The notes under the pieces: generated by a model | Told to the model about the DNA's origin: nothing | Database searches by the model: none | What the model saw: the letters and a program-made list of their open reading frames with translations, nothing else | Position numbers and translations under genes: made by a program | Shown: positions 12,260-23,225 of the stretch, piece after piece | Numbering within the stretch: position 1 is the first letter of the stretch | How the letters are laid out: each line of letters opens with the position of its first letter | Assembly: GCA_004154925.1 (NCBI GenBank) | Contig: QJNS01000314.1 | Span: 16,774 to 80,773, forward strand | DNA length: 64,000 nt | From: Monosporascus cannonballus | Taxonomy: Eukaryota; Ascomycota; Sordariomycetes; Xylariales | Direction of reading: 5' to 3'

Positions 12260-13350
12260 ATGTCGGAACAGCAGTTCGACTCGATGGTTAGCGCGGGCTC
12301 CCGGCGACAATGGGCGACGGCGGATGACTGGGAAAGACACAGGGAAACCATTGTCAACTTATATTTTAACGGACATACCATGCTGCAACAAGCACCAATT
12401 CTTAGCGACATGAGCAGGTCTCCCCGCTTGAGTAGGGCCCCTGTGGCATATGGTGTTAGCAAAACTATGTTCAAGAAGAGATCCAGTGCGTGGGGTGTAG
12501 GCAAGAACGTGAGACGCAGATATGCATGTAAGAAGGCCAACGGACAGGTTCCGATCCCCGTTCAGCTACGGAATGGATCCCATCAGACGTGGGTAAGGTA
12601 AAGCCGCATGCTCGTACCGGCTGGTTACGTAGCGCGCAGCGTGGCTTGGTTGGATCTGCCACCCCTTGGAATCTAGAGCACAATCGCAAATCTCAGCCGA
12701 GCAAACCTCTTATCTCCTGTCGGGAACGATCACCCGGAGCTTCGGCCTCCGCCCTGTTTCCACTGGCGTCTCCGGGGAACGTGTGGCTGGTCGAGAAATG
12801 GATGTTCCTCATTCGCAACTACGTGCCTGCGGCTTTTGCGATGGGTCCTGTGGAAGCCGCTGCCATGCGGCGCCGTTATAATGGACGAGCAACTCCTTGT
12901 GTGGTTTAACCGCACCAGGTCTTGCTCAATTGCTCTTGCTCAAGGTGATTCCAGGCACGCGTCTCGAATTTTAAGCACGCGCATGGATGAGTATCAAGAC
13001 TTCGTCGCACCACAATATCCGCTCTTGATCTTATTCGCAATACACAGCCTTGTACCAGCAGCTACTTTCCGCCCCATGGTTGTAATGTGATCGCTTCGAT
13101 ACATGCGCGACGTATCGAGAATAAACCACAAAAATCTGCACTCGATCCGCCTGACCCTGGAACATCTATATGGGATGCGATTGCTAGAATGGCGCAGGAC
13201 ACTGGCGAACTGCTCGAACCATACTTCCGACTTCTTTGCAGTGTCCTTGGTCCCCGTGTTGAGCCTTCGACTGGATTGTTCATTGCGATAAGTCGTGGGT
13301 TCAGTACCCACGAACAGGGTGAAACCGCCATTGGGAAACAAGCCACCTAA
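12260..13350 (+). pseudogene. Clr5-domain protein gene, decayed
   Basis: The open frame from ATG 12260 begins with a Clr5-type DNA-binding-like domain: DDWERHRETIVNLY near the start and, after a divergent middle, MFKKRSSAWGVGKN. Clr5 domains usually sit at the N-terminus of fungal proteins of 400-700 aa. Here the frame stops at 12601. Downstream, plausible continuation is scattered over frames: WLVEKWMFLIRNYV (about 12785-12830), then RILSTRMDEYQDFVAPQYPLL in another frame (about 12970-13025), then ELLEPYFRLLCSVL (about 13205-13250). The fragments stay in order on one strand, as expected of one gene broken by several frameshifts. Family call rests on the N-terminal domain only. Confidence 0.5.
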
Positions 13351-14811
13351 GGGGGGATCCAACAACTCCTTAGCGCACGGTGGGCATCATCGAGATGCCT
13401 GCATTATCAGAAGGCGTTGACCGACCTGAGCATACCAAAATTATTTTGACTCCCGACAACCCCGGCCACAATACCACGAGCAACGGTCTCGAGGATTTAT
13501 ATTTTCTTATGCTGTAAGGCATTTACACCGTACCACTGATAGATCTATAGACTTTAGGAGTTAAGATGAAGATATAAGGCTCACCTAACATTGTAAACAC
13601 ATGGAAGGAGAAATGGAAAGATGCATATTTGCTTGACGGTACTGAGCAAGTGGTAAGGTCCGATAATGGTCCACCTGATATACGAACGGAGGGTTAAGTG
13701 GCAACCAAGGACAATGCGCCTACGTGGTAAGGGAAACCGGGGAAGATGCTTCGTCCATGACCCTGAAGCTAGAGAGGCTACGAGTTGAGATGGAATCACG
13801 CATTATTGCTTAACATGGCATGGCCCCCAGTTTCGAGTATAAGTAAGACCTCGGACAAAGGGACGAATACAACTATTGTTATAACAGTACGCAATCATAT
13901 AGAAGGAGGGATATGTCCGGTGCCTGCAATGCCCTTAAGGCGGTCGTGATCGCCAAGGCCGATCCACTCAGCGACCGAAATATCCATCGAGACATACCAC
14001 TTACATCTAAGGTGGACTGCACTCCTATGCATGAAGTCGCCAATATCAGGTGTATAACCCCCTCCTGCAATGGGTTATAGCGATGTCGATCAGTGAGAGA
14101 GAGGCAACCGATGAAGAAATTATAGGGGTTTACCCACTTCCCCGGACTACCCCCACTCGCCCGCGTAATTAAGCGCCGCGCCTGGGTCGAATTGGATGTT
14201 TCGATTCGACTTCGCAGCGCTTAGCCGATTGGCCATGAGGGCCCGAAGGCTCTGAAACTTCAACGTTTTGGAGTGGGGCCCGGCGCATATCACAGCACAC
14301 TCCAGTCGCCCATAGATGCTACAGTACCTGCTTGATGTCGCCGCTGGTGCTGGCGATCTACCGCTGATTGACGACGCATTTGCCTGACCTGCGGGGCTCT
14401 TAAATGGAGATGGTCAGGGGATGAAGACAGGTACGGTGCCTGAAAGAGGGGCTCGTAGGGGTCCGATATACCGGTAGTGGTGATTTGTAGGTTGTTAGTG
14501 GCTTGCTTGCCGCGTCCAACCCAGGTTTCCAGTGCGTGCATCCAACAACCAACCAGTTGGCCAGGACTCCATGACCCGGTCGAGGTCTAGCGGCGCGCAT
14601 ACTGGTCATCACCTTCCAGATGTGAAACAGGAATCCCTGGGAGATGCAGATGTTCGGTGATTCTTTGTCCTGAGAAGTTTTGGAGAGTGCCATGGGTGTT
14701 AGGGGGACTCTTCAGTCAGTGTATGTGAGTGGTGGTTCAACGTGAAGATCCCTGGCCCACCAACACCACCACGTCTCTTTGTGTCTTGTTCATAACCCTC
14801 CCTGGTTACAG
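13351..14811. other. Intergenic upstream of the LPMO gene
   Basis: No gene recognised. Frames at 14290-14693 (minus) are short and featureless. The right end holds the LPMO promoter. Confidence 0.5.
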
Positions 14812-14864
14812 CCAATAGGAACTGTTCTTGACTAACATATCCCATTCAGTCACTCACTATATAA
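14812..14864 (+). promoter_or_regulatory. CCAAT and TATA boxes of the LPMO gene
   Basis: A CCAAT box lies at 14812-14816 and a TATATAA box at 14858-14864, about 315 bp before the ATG. A pyrimidine-rich tract follows near 14937-14985. The order and spacing fit a strongly expressed fungal gene with a long 5' leader. Inferred from motifs only. Confidence 0.5.
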
Positions 14865-15176
14865 GAGATTCACAAGGCCCATTGTCCGGAGCACAAAACA
14901 TTGTTCCTCAACACCTTGCCCTAAGAAAACAACCGCATTCTTCCACTCTCTAGATCTTTCTTTTCTTTCACACTCCTTCCAAAGCACATTTCGAGCATTT
15001 AAGAGCATCAGGAATCGGCTGGTTTCCGGTTTTGGAATACTCTTCACTATCATTAGCATTCAAACTAGGAAGAAGAAAAAGTCTGGAGCTTTTTTTCGCT
15101 TTCTTCACACAGGCTAGAAGAAACACACACCTCCCTTGACACCCAAAGCAGCAACAAGATACCTCGAACAGCAAAA

Positions 15177-16400
15177 ATGTCTTCCTTCGGCAGCAAGAGC
15201 CTTGCCGCGGCCCTGGCGCTGGTCGCCTCTACGGCCAACGCACACATGATCATGAAGACGCCGACGCCGTTCTCGGCGGACAAGCTGGACAACGGCCCCA
15301 TAACCGGCGCGGCGTCGTACCCCTGCAAGGTGAGCGGGGACCCGGCGGCGTGGTACAGCCGGGACGGCATCGCAACGACGATGGCTGTGGGCGAGAGCCA
15401 GACGCTGTCGTTCACGGGTTCGGCAGTGCACGGCGGCGGAAGCTGCCAGCTGGCCATCACGAGCGACCTGCAGCCGTCGGCCTCGACGTCGTGGCAAGTC
15501 ATCAAGAGCATCGAGGGCGGGTGCCCGAGCGTCGGCGGCGACGGCCCCAGCGAGTATGAGTTCGCCATTCCAGAGGGCGTGAGCCCCGGCGACTACACCT
15601 TCGCCTGGACCTGGATCTCCAAGCTCGCGGGCCAGCCCGAGTACTACATGAACTGCGCCCCCATCACCGTCACCGGCGGCGCCGCCAAGCGAAACGTTGA
15701 GAGCCCCCACAGGTGCAACGAGACCGCGGGTGCTGCCGACGAGGCCCTCCTTCTCCCACGCCAGGACAGCCTTCCCGAGCTCTTCGTCGCCAATATCGCC
15801 GGCATCAACGACTGCAAGACCGAGCCGGGCACCGACCCGGAGTTCCCGAACCCGGGCACGGTGGTCGAACGGCCCAACACGGCCGCCAAGTTCGCCAAGG
15901 TCGCAGGAACGAACTGCGTGCCCAAAGGCGGCTCTGATTCTGGCTCAGGCAGCGGAAGCGGCGGAAACGGCGACAACGGCGGCAACGGCGGCAATGGCAA
16001 CAACGGCGGCAATGGCAACAACGGCGGCAACGGCAATGGCGTTTACCTCCCGGCTCCCACTACCACGACCACCGACGCCGCGCCGACCACAACCAACGAC
16101 GCCGCGCCGACACCGACAGCCGAGCCCACGGGCGACGATAGTGCGCCGCCGGCGCCGACCTCTAGCCCGGTCAACCCGCCCGGGTCCGGCTCAGGCTCAG
16201 GCGGTCTCAGCGGTCCCTGCACCGAGGAGGGCATGTTCAACTGCGACGGGACCTCGTTCCAGCAGTGCGCGTCCGGGTCCTGGACCGCTATGCAGGCGCT
16301 CCCGGGCGGCATGAGCTGCTCTACGGGCATTAGCGCAGACCTCTGGGCTCGCGATGACAGCAAGAGGAGCATCGGAAGCCGCCGCGGCCGCCGCGTCTAA
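15177..16400 (+). CDS. Secreted AA11 lytic polysaccharide monooxygenase (chitin-active) with C-terminal cysteine module
   Basis: AA11 enzymes are copper monooxygenases that oxidatively cleave crystalline chitin outside the cell. Intronless, 407 aa. A signal peptide (1-22, ending STANA) leaves His23 as mature residue 1, and with His85 in SAVHGGGSC it would form the copper histidine brace. The family's conserved SWQVIKSIEGGCP, FAWTW and YYMNCAP are all present; Tyr157 is the likely axial residue. After the catalytic domain (about 23-170) come a Cys-containing stretch, a Gly/Asn linker (about 255-285), a Thr/Pro/Ala linker, and a module at 348-381 (CTEEGMFNC..C..C) matching the X278 type often attached to AA11 and thought to bind chitin. 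The tail is basic (RRGRRV). It is flanked by gene-poor repeat DNA but looks intact. Likely role: chitin breakdown or cell-wall remodelling. Confidence 0.93.
   Translation: MSSFGSKSLAAALALVASTANAHMIMKTPTPFSADKLDNGPITGAASYPCKVSGDPAAWYSRDGIATTMAVGESQTLSFTGSAVHGGGSCQLAITSDLQPSASTSWQVIKSIEGGCPSVGGDGPSEYEFAIPEGVSPGDYTFAWTWISKLAGQPEYYMNCAPITVTGGAAKRNVESPHRCNETAGAADEALLLPRQDSLPELFVANIAGINDCKTEPGTDPEFPNPGTVVERPNTAAKFAKVAGTNCVPKGGSDSGSGSGSGGNGDNGGNGGNGNNGGNGNNGGNGNGVYLPAPTTTTTDAAPTTTNDAAPTPTAEPTGDDSAPPAPTSSPVNPPGSGSGSGGLSGPCTEEGMFNCDGTSFQQCASGSWTAMQALPGGMSCSTGISADLWARDDSKRSIGSRRGRRV
15951..16038 (+). repeat. Gly/Asn linker coding repeat in the LPMO
   Basis: Imperfect tandem GGCAACGGC/GGCAATGGCAACAAC units encode the GGNGNNGG linker between the LPMO domain and the C-terminal module. 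Such in-frame repeats can change length by slippage without breaking the protein. Confidence 0.7.
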
Positions 16401-17005
16401 GGGTGTTTGTGAGAGCCAGAGAGGGAGAGAGGGCAGGAGTGTATGAAACATATGCCTGAGTTGGATGGGGGTTGCTTCATGCCGGAAATGAAGAAGTTTT
16501 TTCTGGCTAACGATCATGATGAAAACAGCGCTGTTCCCTTCGTTCTTTGTACCTTTTGGGAAATGATGATAACACCGGAATGGCGCAAATGGTTAGACTC
16601 TCGGTTCAAACATACATGCATAGATACCTCAAATTATGTACATGACATATCCTTTCATTCCTGGTGTTCCGCATCGTGACTTTGATCGTTGCTACCTAGT
16701 TAGCTGTACGAATGAAGACTAAGCCGTAGTGTCAGTCGGTTCTTCGTTGCTTGACGGACGCTATTAAGACCATCCCTGGTGTTATGGCGTCGTCGGTGAG
16801 GCCTTCAGGAATCGCATGCAGACTAGGTACAGTCCCAAATATTGGGCTGGGCAGGTTCTGGCCAAAATAATTGTGCCACCTTTATATACAGGTGTCGAAG
16901 TATGGGAACCGGTTTATAGAGCTTAACCTGTATTGAATCGATTACTTCGTATGAATAAAGAAAGCTGGTGGCCATTCGGACTTAACGTATCAAAAAAGAA
17001 TTGCT
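16401..17005. other. 3' region of the LPMO gene
   Basis: Untranslated and intergenic sequence between the LPMO stop and the left end of the transposon. The frame at 16443-16679 has no recognisable content. Confidence 0.5.
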
Positions 17006-17007
17006 TA

Positions 17008-17047
17008 ACCTCGGACCCCACATAATGAATAACCCTAACAATGAATA
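17008..17047 (+). repeat. Left terminal inverted repeat, 40 bp, mariner-type element
   Basis: Pairs with 18795-18834 on the opposite strand, 39 of 40 bases identical. Confidence 0.92.
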
Positions 17048-18794
17048 GGGAAAACATACCCAAAATCATAATAACCTACATATTCCAAAGCCTTTTAATA
17101 ACGTAATAACGTATTTCTTAATAAAATAAAGCTATTTAGGCTATTTAGCTTTACGTTACCTTTTTTTAACAAATTATTTTTCAATATAATTATTAATTAG
17201 GACCTAATCGTTAGCCTTTATAAGTTTTAAACGCTTAATAACTTTATTTTTAACCGACCTAATTTTAATAAATTCGCAAAAACTTTATTCGATTATTTAA
17301 TAATAATTTAGTATTTATAATTTTTGTATTTTTCGAATTTCGTTCGTAAAAATTAATTATTATAACGGAAAATAATATTTTCGATATTAAAATTATTAAA
17401 TCCTTTAATAATTTTAATTATTAATTTTCGTATATCGCGAAACGCCTTTGCCTAATTACGTAAAGCCGTTCGCATATTTTTCCGTAATTTTAAAACCTTA
17501 TAAACATATATATATAATTTTATTTTAATTATTAATTACTTATTCCGGGTATATTTTAGGTTTAAAAGTTGAGTAAAATATTATTTCAAAAATTTTTAAT
17601 ACTATTTCGGATTTAAAAAGAAATATACCGGTATAACGTTATTTAACTTTAATATTTTTATCGGTAAAAACGATTTCGGTAACCTTACGATACACTTTTA
17701 ACATATGGTATTTATATTCGGAAATTATTATAAATAATTCGTTAACCTTCCGTAAAACAATACGATATTTTTTTAAATATGGAAAATATAATAATATTAA
17801 ATAATTAAAAATTATTATTCGAATAAAATAAAAAATATATAAAGGCAATTTTATTTTTAAAGTATTTTTATATAAACGTAAAATATATATATATAATATA
17901 ATTATTTAAAATAAATAACCGTTATTTATTATAAAAACAGGATTTAATTTTCGGAAAAAAATAAATTTTAATTATTTTAATATAATAATATTATTAATTT
18001 ATTTTTTCGGAATTAATATATATTCAACTTTTTTAATATTTTTAAATAATTATTATTTTTAAATACTAAAATTACTAAAAAAAATATATGGCCGTACTTT
18101 TTTCGTATATAAAACCGATATATTTAAAAATAAATATTTATAACGTTATCTTTAATTTTTTAAATTTTACATAAACCGTTTCCAAAAATCCTATAACCGT
18201 TTTATTAACTTATTCCCTCTTTTAAACGTCCTTTTTATTTATATTATATTCGTTTACAAATTTAATCTTATATTTGGCTCGGACGGTAACAAAAAAAATT
18301 TTACGGATATCGTCGTAATTACGTACCTTTCGGCGGTTCCGGGGCATAATTTGTTCTTTTTTCATATATATCTTATTATAATATATAATAAAACGATTAA
18401 CTTCATTTTTCCCGATAATCCCTTTAAGGCCTAATAAGGCTTTTGCTATTTAACGGATTTAAATCTTTATAAAAACGCGGCCGTATATTTCTTTATATAA
18501 TATCTAATTAATAAATTTATCTTTTTCCTAATCCGATAATTTACGTACGTTACTTTGGGTTTCGGAATACGGTTTAATGCTATAAACGCAATATAACAAG
18601 ATTAACTGGGATATATCGAATCGTAAGCTCGTAAAGGTTTCGGAATTACCTTCCGCCATAAAATTCTTGGCATCCCGAATTCTGCGCTCTCGGTCGAAAT
18701 TAACCATCTTTACCCGAAATCAATTGACGAAAGGGTTATTAAGTTATCGCAGAGTGAAGCTTTAAGGAATGGTGGTTGTTGTGGAGAAAAGTCG

Positions 18795-18834
18795 TATTCA
18801 TTGTTAGGGTCATTCATTATGTGGGGTCCGAGGT
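18795..18834 (-). repeat. Right terminal inverted repeat, 40 bp, mariner-type element
   Basis: Reverse complement of 17008-17047 apart from one transition, followed directly by the TA duplication. Confidence 0.92.
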
Positions 18835-18836
18835 TA

Positions 18837-19680
18837 GAATGCATAGTAGCGACGGGGTACCGATATACCTAGATGGTCAGGGGTGGCTCAATTACTAATC
18901 TGGTCAGCGCCCGCTCGGAAAAAGCTTGGCCAGACTTGATTCGGGCCTCTCTCTTTCTCTAAACCGATGTCTTCTGGCGGCTAACCACCGCGAAGAGATC
19001 ATCACTGGACTGAAGATCGACGGGCATTGTAATAACTGACAATTCTTTCAAACAGCAGCGTCAGCAAGTGGGAAAGAAGTATCAAGATGGCTCAACCTCC
19101 AGGGCACTATTACTTGGTAAGTTGGTGTAGAAATCTCGCAGCCCCAAACCAACGGCACTCGTGACATTGAGTTGTTGCATGGCACGGATGTTATACCTGC
19201 TGGTGAGGTTTTTATTATTATTATTATTATTATTGCTACTGTGGCTAGTGGGATATGTCCGTCCGGAGTAGGCACATGGAAAGTAATTACTGCTTCGTAG
19301 GCTGGCAGTGTGATATATTTCTAACGTCCGGTTAACGTATGAGGGTCTCGCCAAGTCGGCCCCTGCCCCAATCCCGCTCTAACACGGGGCGGGATTGAAC
19401 CTACGACGTCTTGGCGTCGGGCGTAATACGGTAATGCGATAATACGATGCTGGAGGTCCTCGGGCCAAGCCAGCCCCATCCCAATCCTTTGTCGTAAGAT
19501 TTTCGACCTCTCACCAAACTCCACCAATGGTTTTACCCCTGCCTTTACATGTCGAGACAGCGCCTAACCTAATGGCATACTAAATGAAGTGGTGTATATA
19601 ATCAATTCGCCAGGCTGTCTTCTCCTCGACTGGGCCAATTCTGGTTTGTTCTTGATCTCCATTGGGTCAATAGTTTCAAC
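18837..19680. other. Intergenic with microsatellite and duplicated block
   Basis: Contains an (ATT)n microsatellite (19211-19234) and a repeated block: GCCAAGTCGGCCCCTGCCCC near 19350-19375 recurs in diverged form near 19465-19490, with an intervening palindrome around 19372-19395. On the minus strand part of this reads GGTTCAATCCC, like a tRNA T-loop, but the rest does not fold as a tRNA. Possibly a tRNA-derived short repeat. The promoter of the paraoxonase-like gene must lie at the right end. Confidence 0.4.
19211..19234. repeat. (ATT)n microsatellite
   Basis: About eight TTA/ATT units in a row. Confidence 0.9.
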
Positions 19681-21097
19681 ATGGCCGGCTTCACAGCGAT
19701 CGGTCTGTCGACGCTCGTCGTTCTCCTTGCCGCCCTGATCTATCAAGCCCAACTCCCACGGGTTCTCACAATTGGCTTGGGCCTCAGAGGCAAAACCGAG
19801 TCTCTGAGCTCGTTCCCGTACACATGCCGTCGGATTGAGGACGAGCGGTTGCAGGCATGCGAAGACATGTGGCTATCCGAGAGGTCGCGGCAGCTGTTCC
19901 TGGCGTGTTCGGATGCGAAGGGTCGGACGCAGTGGCACGCTAAGTACGTAGTCGTCTGATTACTCCCCTTCCCCCTTTCGCTGCCTTCTCGGACCCCACT
20001 TGTATCTAACGGCTCGACAGCCTAGCGCGGTACAACGCCTCGGGGCGTAGTCTTCGGGACGCCTTCGTCGTCCTGGACATCGACGAGCCCGTCGGCGCCG
20101 GGTTCCGGATGCGCACGCTGAAGACCCCGGGCTTCACGGACATGCTGCACTTCAACGGCTTCACGGGCCACGACGACTACAACGGCGACATCCGCCTCTG
20201 GGCCGTCAACGGCAAGCCCTCGGTCGACGCGGTCACGGGCGAGTTCCTGGACAGCGCCAAGGTGGGCGCCAACATGACCATCGAGCTCTTCCGCCTCAAT
20301 GCCGAGGGGGGCGAGGCCGGGGCCGCCGACGAGCTGGAGCACGTCATGACATTCCACCACCCCCTGATCTCCACCGCGAACAGGGTCGCCGCCGTGATCA
20401 ACGAGGACAAGCCCAACTTCTGGTTCACCAACGACCACGGGCAGGGGAGGTTCGGCTGGGTATGTATGACGGAGATCTCCAGGTACCACCCCGTGAAGCG
20501 ATACCGATGCTGACTCTCGCAAAAAAAACAGAGATACCACCTCAGCTCCTTACTCCGCACGGGCGACGTATCCATGTGTAGACGGAAGGCCTGCTGGAAA
20601 GTCGCCGAGGGCCTGCGCTATCCCAACGGGTTGGCGAAGGGCCACGACGGACTGATCTACGTGCCGAGCTCCGCCCTCGGGAGCATCGACGTCTTCGAGC
20701 ACGTCCCGCAACAGGGCTTCAAGAAGCTGCACCAGATCGATACCGACTACTCCCTCGACAACCTGTCCGTGGACAAGAACGGGGACATCTACGCGGCCGC
20801 GTTCCCGAAGCCGCTCCAGATGCTGCGCGGCGCTGACGACCCCTTCAACAGCCGCGTGCCGGCCGCGGCCTTGAAGATCAGCAAGAAGGACGACGGCGCT
20901 TACGTGGTGGAGAAGGTCATCGAGGACGGGGATGCGGAGGTCTTGCCCGCCACCACGACGGTTCTGCATGATGCCAAGACGGGGAGGTTGTTTTTCAGCG
21001 GTAAGTGTTCCTTCCATGTGAGAGCCCCTTGGAAACATGAGCTGATACGAGAACAGGCGTATACTCGCCCTTTATCGCGGTATGCGAACCGAAATAA
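19681..21097 (+). CDS. Paraoxonase/arylesterase-like (SMP-30 superfamily) beta-propeller protein, membrane-anchored
   Basis: Four exons: 19681-19943, 20021-20459, 20532-21000, 21057-21097, all frame-consistent, giving 403 aa. Donors are GTACGT, GTATGT and GTAAGT. A hydrophobic segment at about residues 4-22 looks like an N-terminal anchor or uncleaved signal. The body resembles serum paraoxonases: WFTNDHG (NDH at 225-227) corresponds to the ATNDHYF calcium-site region, and LDNLSVDKNGDIYAA and the VPSSALGSIDVFE blade follow in the same order as in PON1. PON enzymes are calcium-dependent lactonases and arylesterases. Length is close to the 350-400 aa of the family. The natural substrate is unknown; in fungi a role in lactone or xenobiotic hydrolysis is only inference. 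The fourth exon is just 41 bp. It sits between decayed repeats yet looks complete. Confidence 0.85.
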
Positions 21098-21949
21098 CCG
21101 ATATCTGAAGGGGCGCTCGTAGTGGGTCCCTGGAAGCCTATCCAGTAGCTCCAAATACTGAAATTAAAAAAATTTTAAAAATAAAAAAAATATTTGACTC
21201 GTGATAATACTTGATTACTTTGAAAACGGATAACAGAAATTGGATTGTTCGCATTCCATTTTTTGGAAAATATTTCAGGGTGACATCAATAGGATGTATA
21301 AGGAGGTCGCGATAGGTAGCTCAACCGTTATAACCAGAGCCTGTCGCTGATATACGACAACGAGCGCTCCCGCCGAGAAGAGTCTTGTTAATCGAGTTCG
21401 CAACTTACTCCCTGCCTCGACGACTACCCTGTGCCGAAGACGGAGCATGGGCTTACCCTGAAAGAAGGATCGACGAGTTGCGCTGGATTGCTTGCGTACA
21501 TGCTACTAAAAACCCAGAAACTACAAGTTATCATAAGCAGAATAGTGTCCAATATTAGTGTTAGCAATTTACGTGGATTCTGAAAGGGCTTGAAAAGGCC
21601 TTGATTAGTGGCTCTAGGCTTACAAGAATAAATCGGCCAACGAGCTATATCCGCAAGGAGAAGCTCATATGTAACCTAGACCTTCGCACTCCTATAGTAC
21701 CCCTACCTGGATTGCACTCGTATCCAACAAGTTCAAATACGGTTGCCGATAATCAGGATACGTATCGCTCCCTTAAAAATAGGGATTGGAACATGCTTGC
21801 AATTCTTAGGACCAAAAATCGGCCTTATACTGAAGAGAGCCCAGACCGTAAATACTTATACCCACTTGTGTCTGACTATCGCTACCGACTTTGGCAACCA
21901 AGATCTGGAAACACGCTAATATGATATTGATCATGTTCGAAGCCAATGT
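21098..21949. other. Intergenic, AT-rich start
   Basis: Starts with an A/T run (21160-21190). No gene recognised up to the remnant F-box gene. Confidence 0.5.
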
Positions 21950-23225
21950 ATGTTTTGATGAGCGGGCCTCCTTTGATTTCCTGTGGCGGGAAATGCGGGC
22001 CTCATAGCCGCCAGCGAACCATAAATGAAGCATACGAAGGCTGGGCATGCGCAAGGCGGCTCTAGCTGCGGTCTCGAGCAGCATACTGTCAGAATGATGG
22101 CCCATGTGCTTTGCAGCTGAGCAGATTGGAAGTCGTCGTGAGAGTTTTCGGATTCGGCCAAGCTTCTCGTGATGACCTTGATGGGCCTGGCTCGAAAGTG
22201 AAGAAGAACCATCGAGTACCGAGGAAGGATGCGTTGATTTTGGTGAACTTTTGTCTTACTCCTTAGCATCCTCGCGGAAAGGGACATCTCTCTCATGAAA
22301 ATACTCATCTGGAGCGCGCCGACATAGTGCACCATTCACATCCTGGTAAGCCAGAAAGCGTCGAAGAGTAGGTGGCAAAGTTTCCATGACTCTACGGAGA
22401 TGAAAGAGGCTTTCACTCTCCTCGGCTTCTGTCACGTAACGCCACTGTCCGAGGCGAAAGCTTTGCAGGTTTGGAAGGCTTTGAAAAAATGTGGCCAACT
22501 GCCCGGAATCCTCCGGTAGAATTGCCTCGCCATAGTGGAGTTGGTGACGAAGTTCGGCGGCGGTAAACAGGGCAACGGGTCGATGCTGGCTTGACTCAAG
22601 TCAAGTTTGAGAGGTTTTCCGAGTAACAGGAGTTTTGCGCCCAAACTGGGCTCGACCTGCATTCCATGATACCAGCCAGGCGAATGGTCATGACGATCAA
22701 TTCTAGGCGATCTGTAAAAGAACAAGAGGTCATCGTCGAAACGATGATCTCGAAAGTGATGCTCACGATCGTTTGGTAAGTATACACTCGACCTAATGTT
22801 AAATCCTAGTCGGCTGGGCGGCTGCAGTCCCCTGGACTGCCATCCATGGAGTACTGTAAAAAGATTCCATGCTGAGGATGTGAAGACGGCACTGTTGGTA
22901 GAGGCCTACTTGTCTCTCCTTTCGGAAGAGCATGAGTCGCAGGTGTACCGAGGGAGCTCAACCCGTAGCCACAACGTACGGAGCCAAGGCCTTCGACTCT
23001 GGTTGAGAATTCTTTCGAGCTCCTGAAGGTGTCGCTGAGCAACGCTAGTCGCTTGAGGGCCTGTTTCTCGGAGGGTTCTTGCCCTTCGTGCGGCGCTGCC
23101 ACGCGCGCCGCCGTGTGGTTATAGTGACGGACGTCTTCATCTCGAAGCCTCCTAAAGCAGACGGCATCCAAATTTTTGTACACCATCAGCCTTAGTTCGG
23201 CAGGTAAGTCGTTCCAGGCACCCAC
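21950..23225 (-). pseudogene. F-box protein gene, broken by frameshifts
   Basis: Starts at ATG 23225 with an F-box (WNDLPAELRLMVYKNL). F-box proteins bring substrates to SCF ubiquitin ligases. The initial frame leaves sensible sequence near 23030-23045; a different frame then reads LQELERILNQSRRPWLRTLW and RYTCDSC, until a TAG near 22910. Further pieces are in other frames: FFYRSPRIDRHDHSPGWYHG and PLKLDLSQ (about 22725-22600), FFQSLPNLQSFRLGQWRYV with LPPTLRRFLAYQD (about 22490-22330), and RAALRMPSLRMLHLWF (about 22060-22010). These are the usual blocks of large fungal F-box proteins with leucine-rich-like C-termini, in correct order. At least three frame changes and stops make a working product unlikely. 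Confidence 0.7.

Larger units (their letters stand above)
17006..18836 (-). mobile_element. Tc1/mariner-type DNA transposon, RIP-degraded (element 17008-18834 plus TA duplications)
   Basis: The left end starts ACCTCGGACCCCACATAATG at 17008; the right end, read on the minus strand from 18834, repeats the same 40 bases with one A/G difference. TA dinucleotides flank both ends (17006-17007, 18835-18836), the target duplication of the Tc1/mariner superfamily, and the 1827-bp length fits. The interior is extremely AT-rich; CG is still common but CA/TG is rare, the pattern left by RIP. A possible transposase start on the minus strand near 18710 (MVNFDRERRIRDAKNFMAEG) is followed by many stops. The family within the superfamily cannot be fixed. 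Confidence 0.9.

Noticed and set aside
17639..17848. 69-aa frame inside the AT-rich element
   Set aside because: A chance frame in RIP-degraded DNA; Lys/Ile/Tyr-rich as expected from AT bias.
19330..19460. Possible tRNA gene on the minus strand (GGTTCAATCCC)
   Set aside because: The T-loop-like string lacks a pairing 5-bp stem, and no acceptor or anticodon arm can be drawn around it.
20022..20540. 172-aa minus-strand frame opposite the paraoxonase-like gene
   Set aside because: Shadow of a G/C-rich coding exon; the plus-strand reading has clear family motifs.
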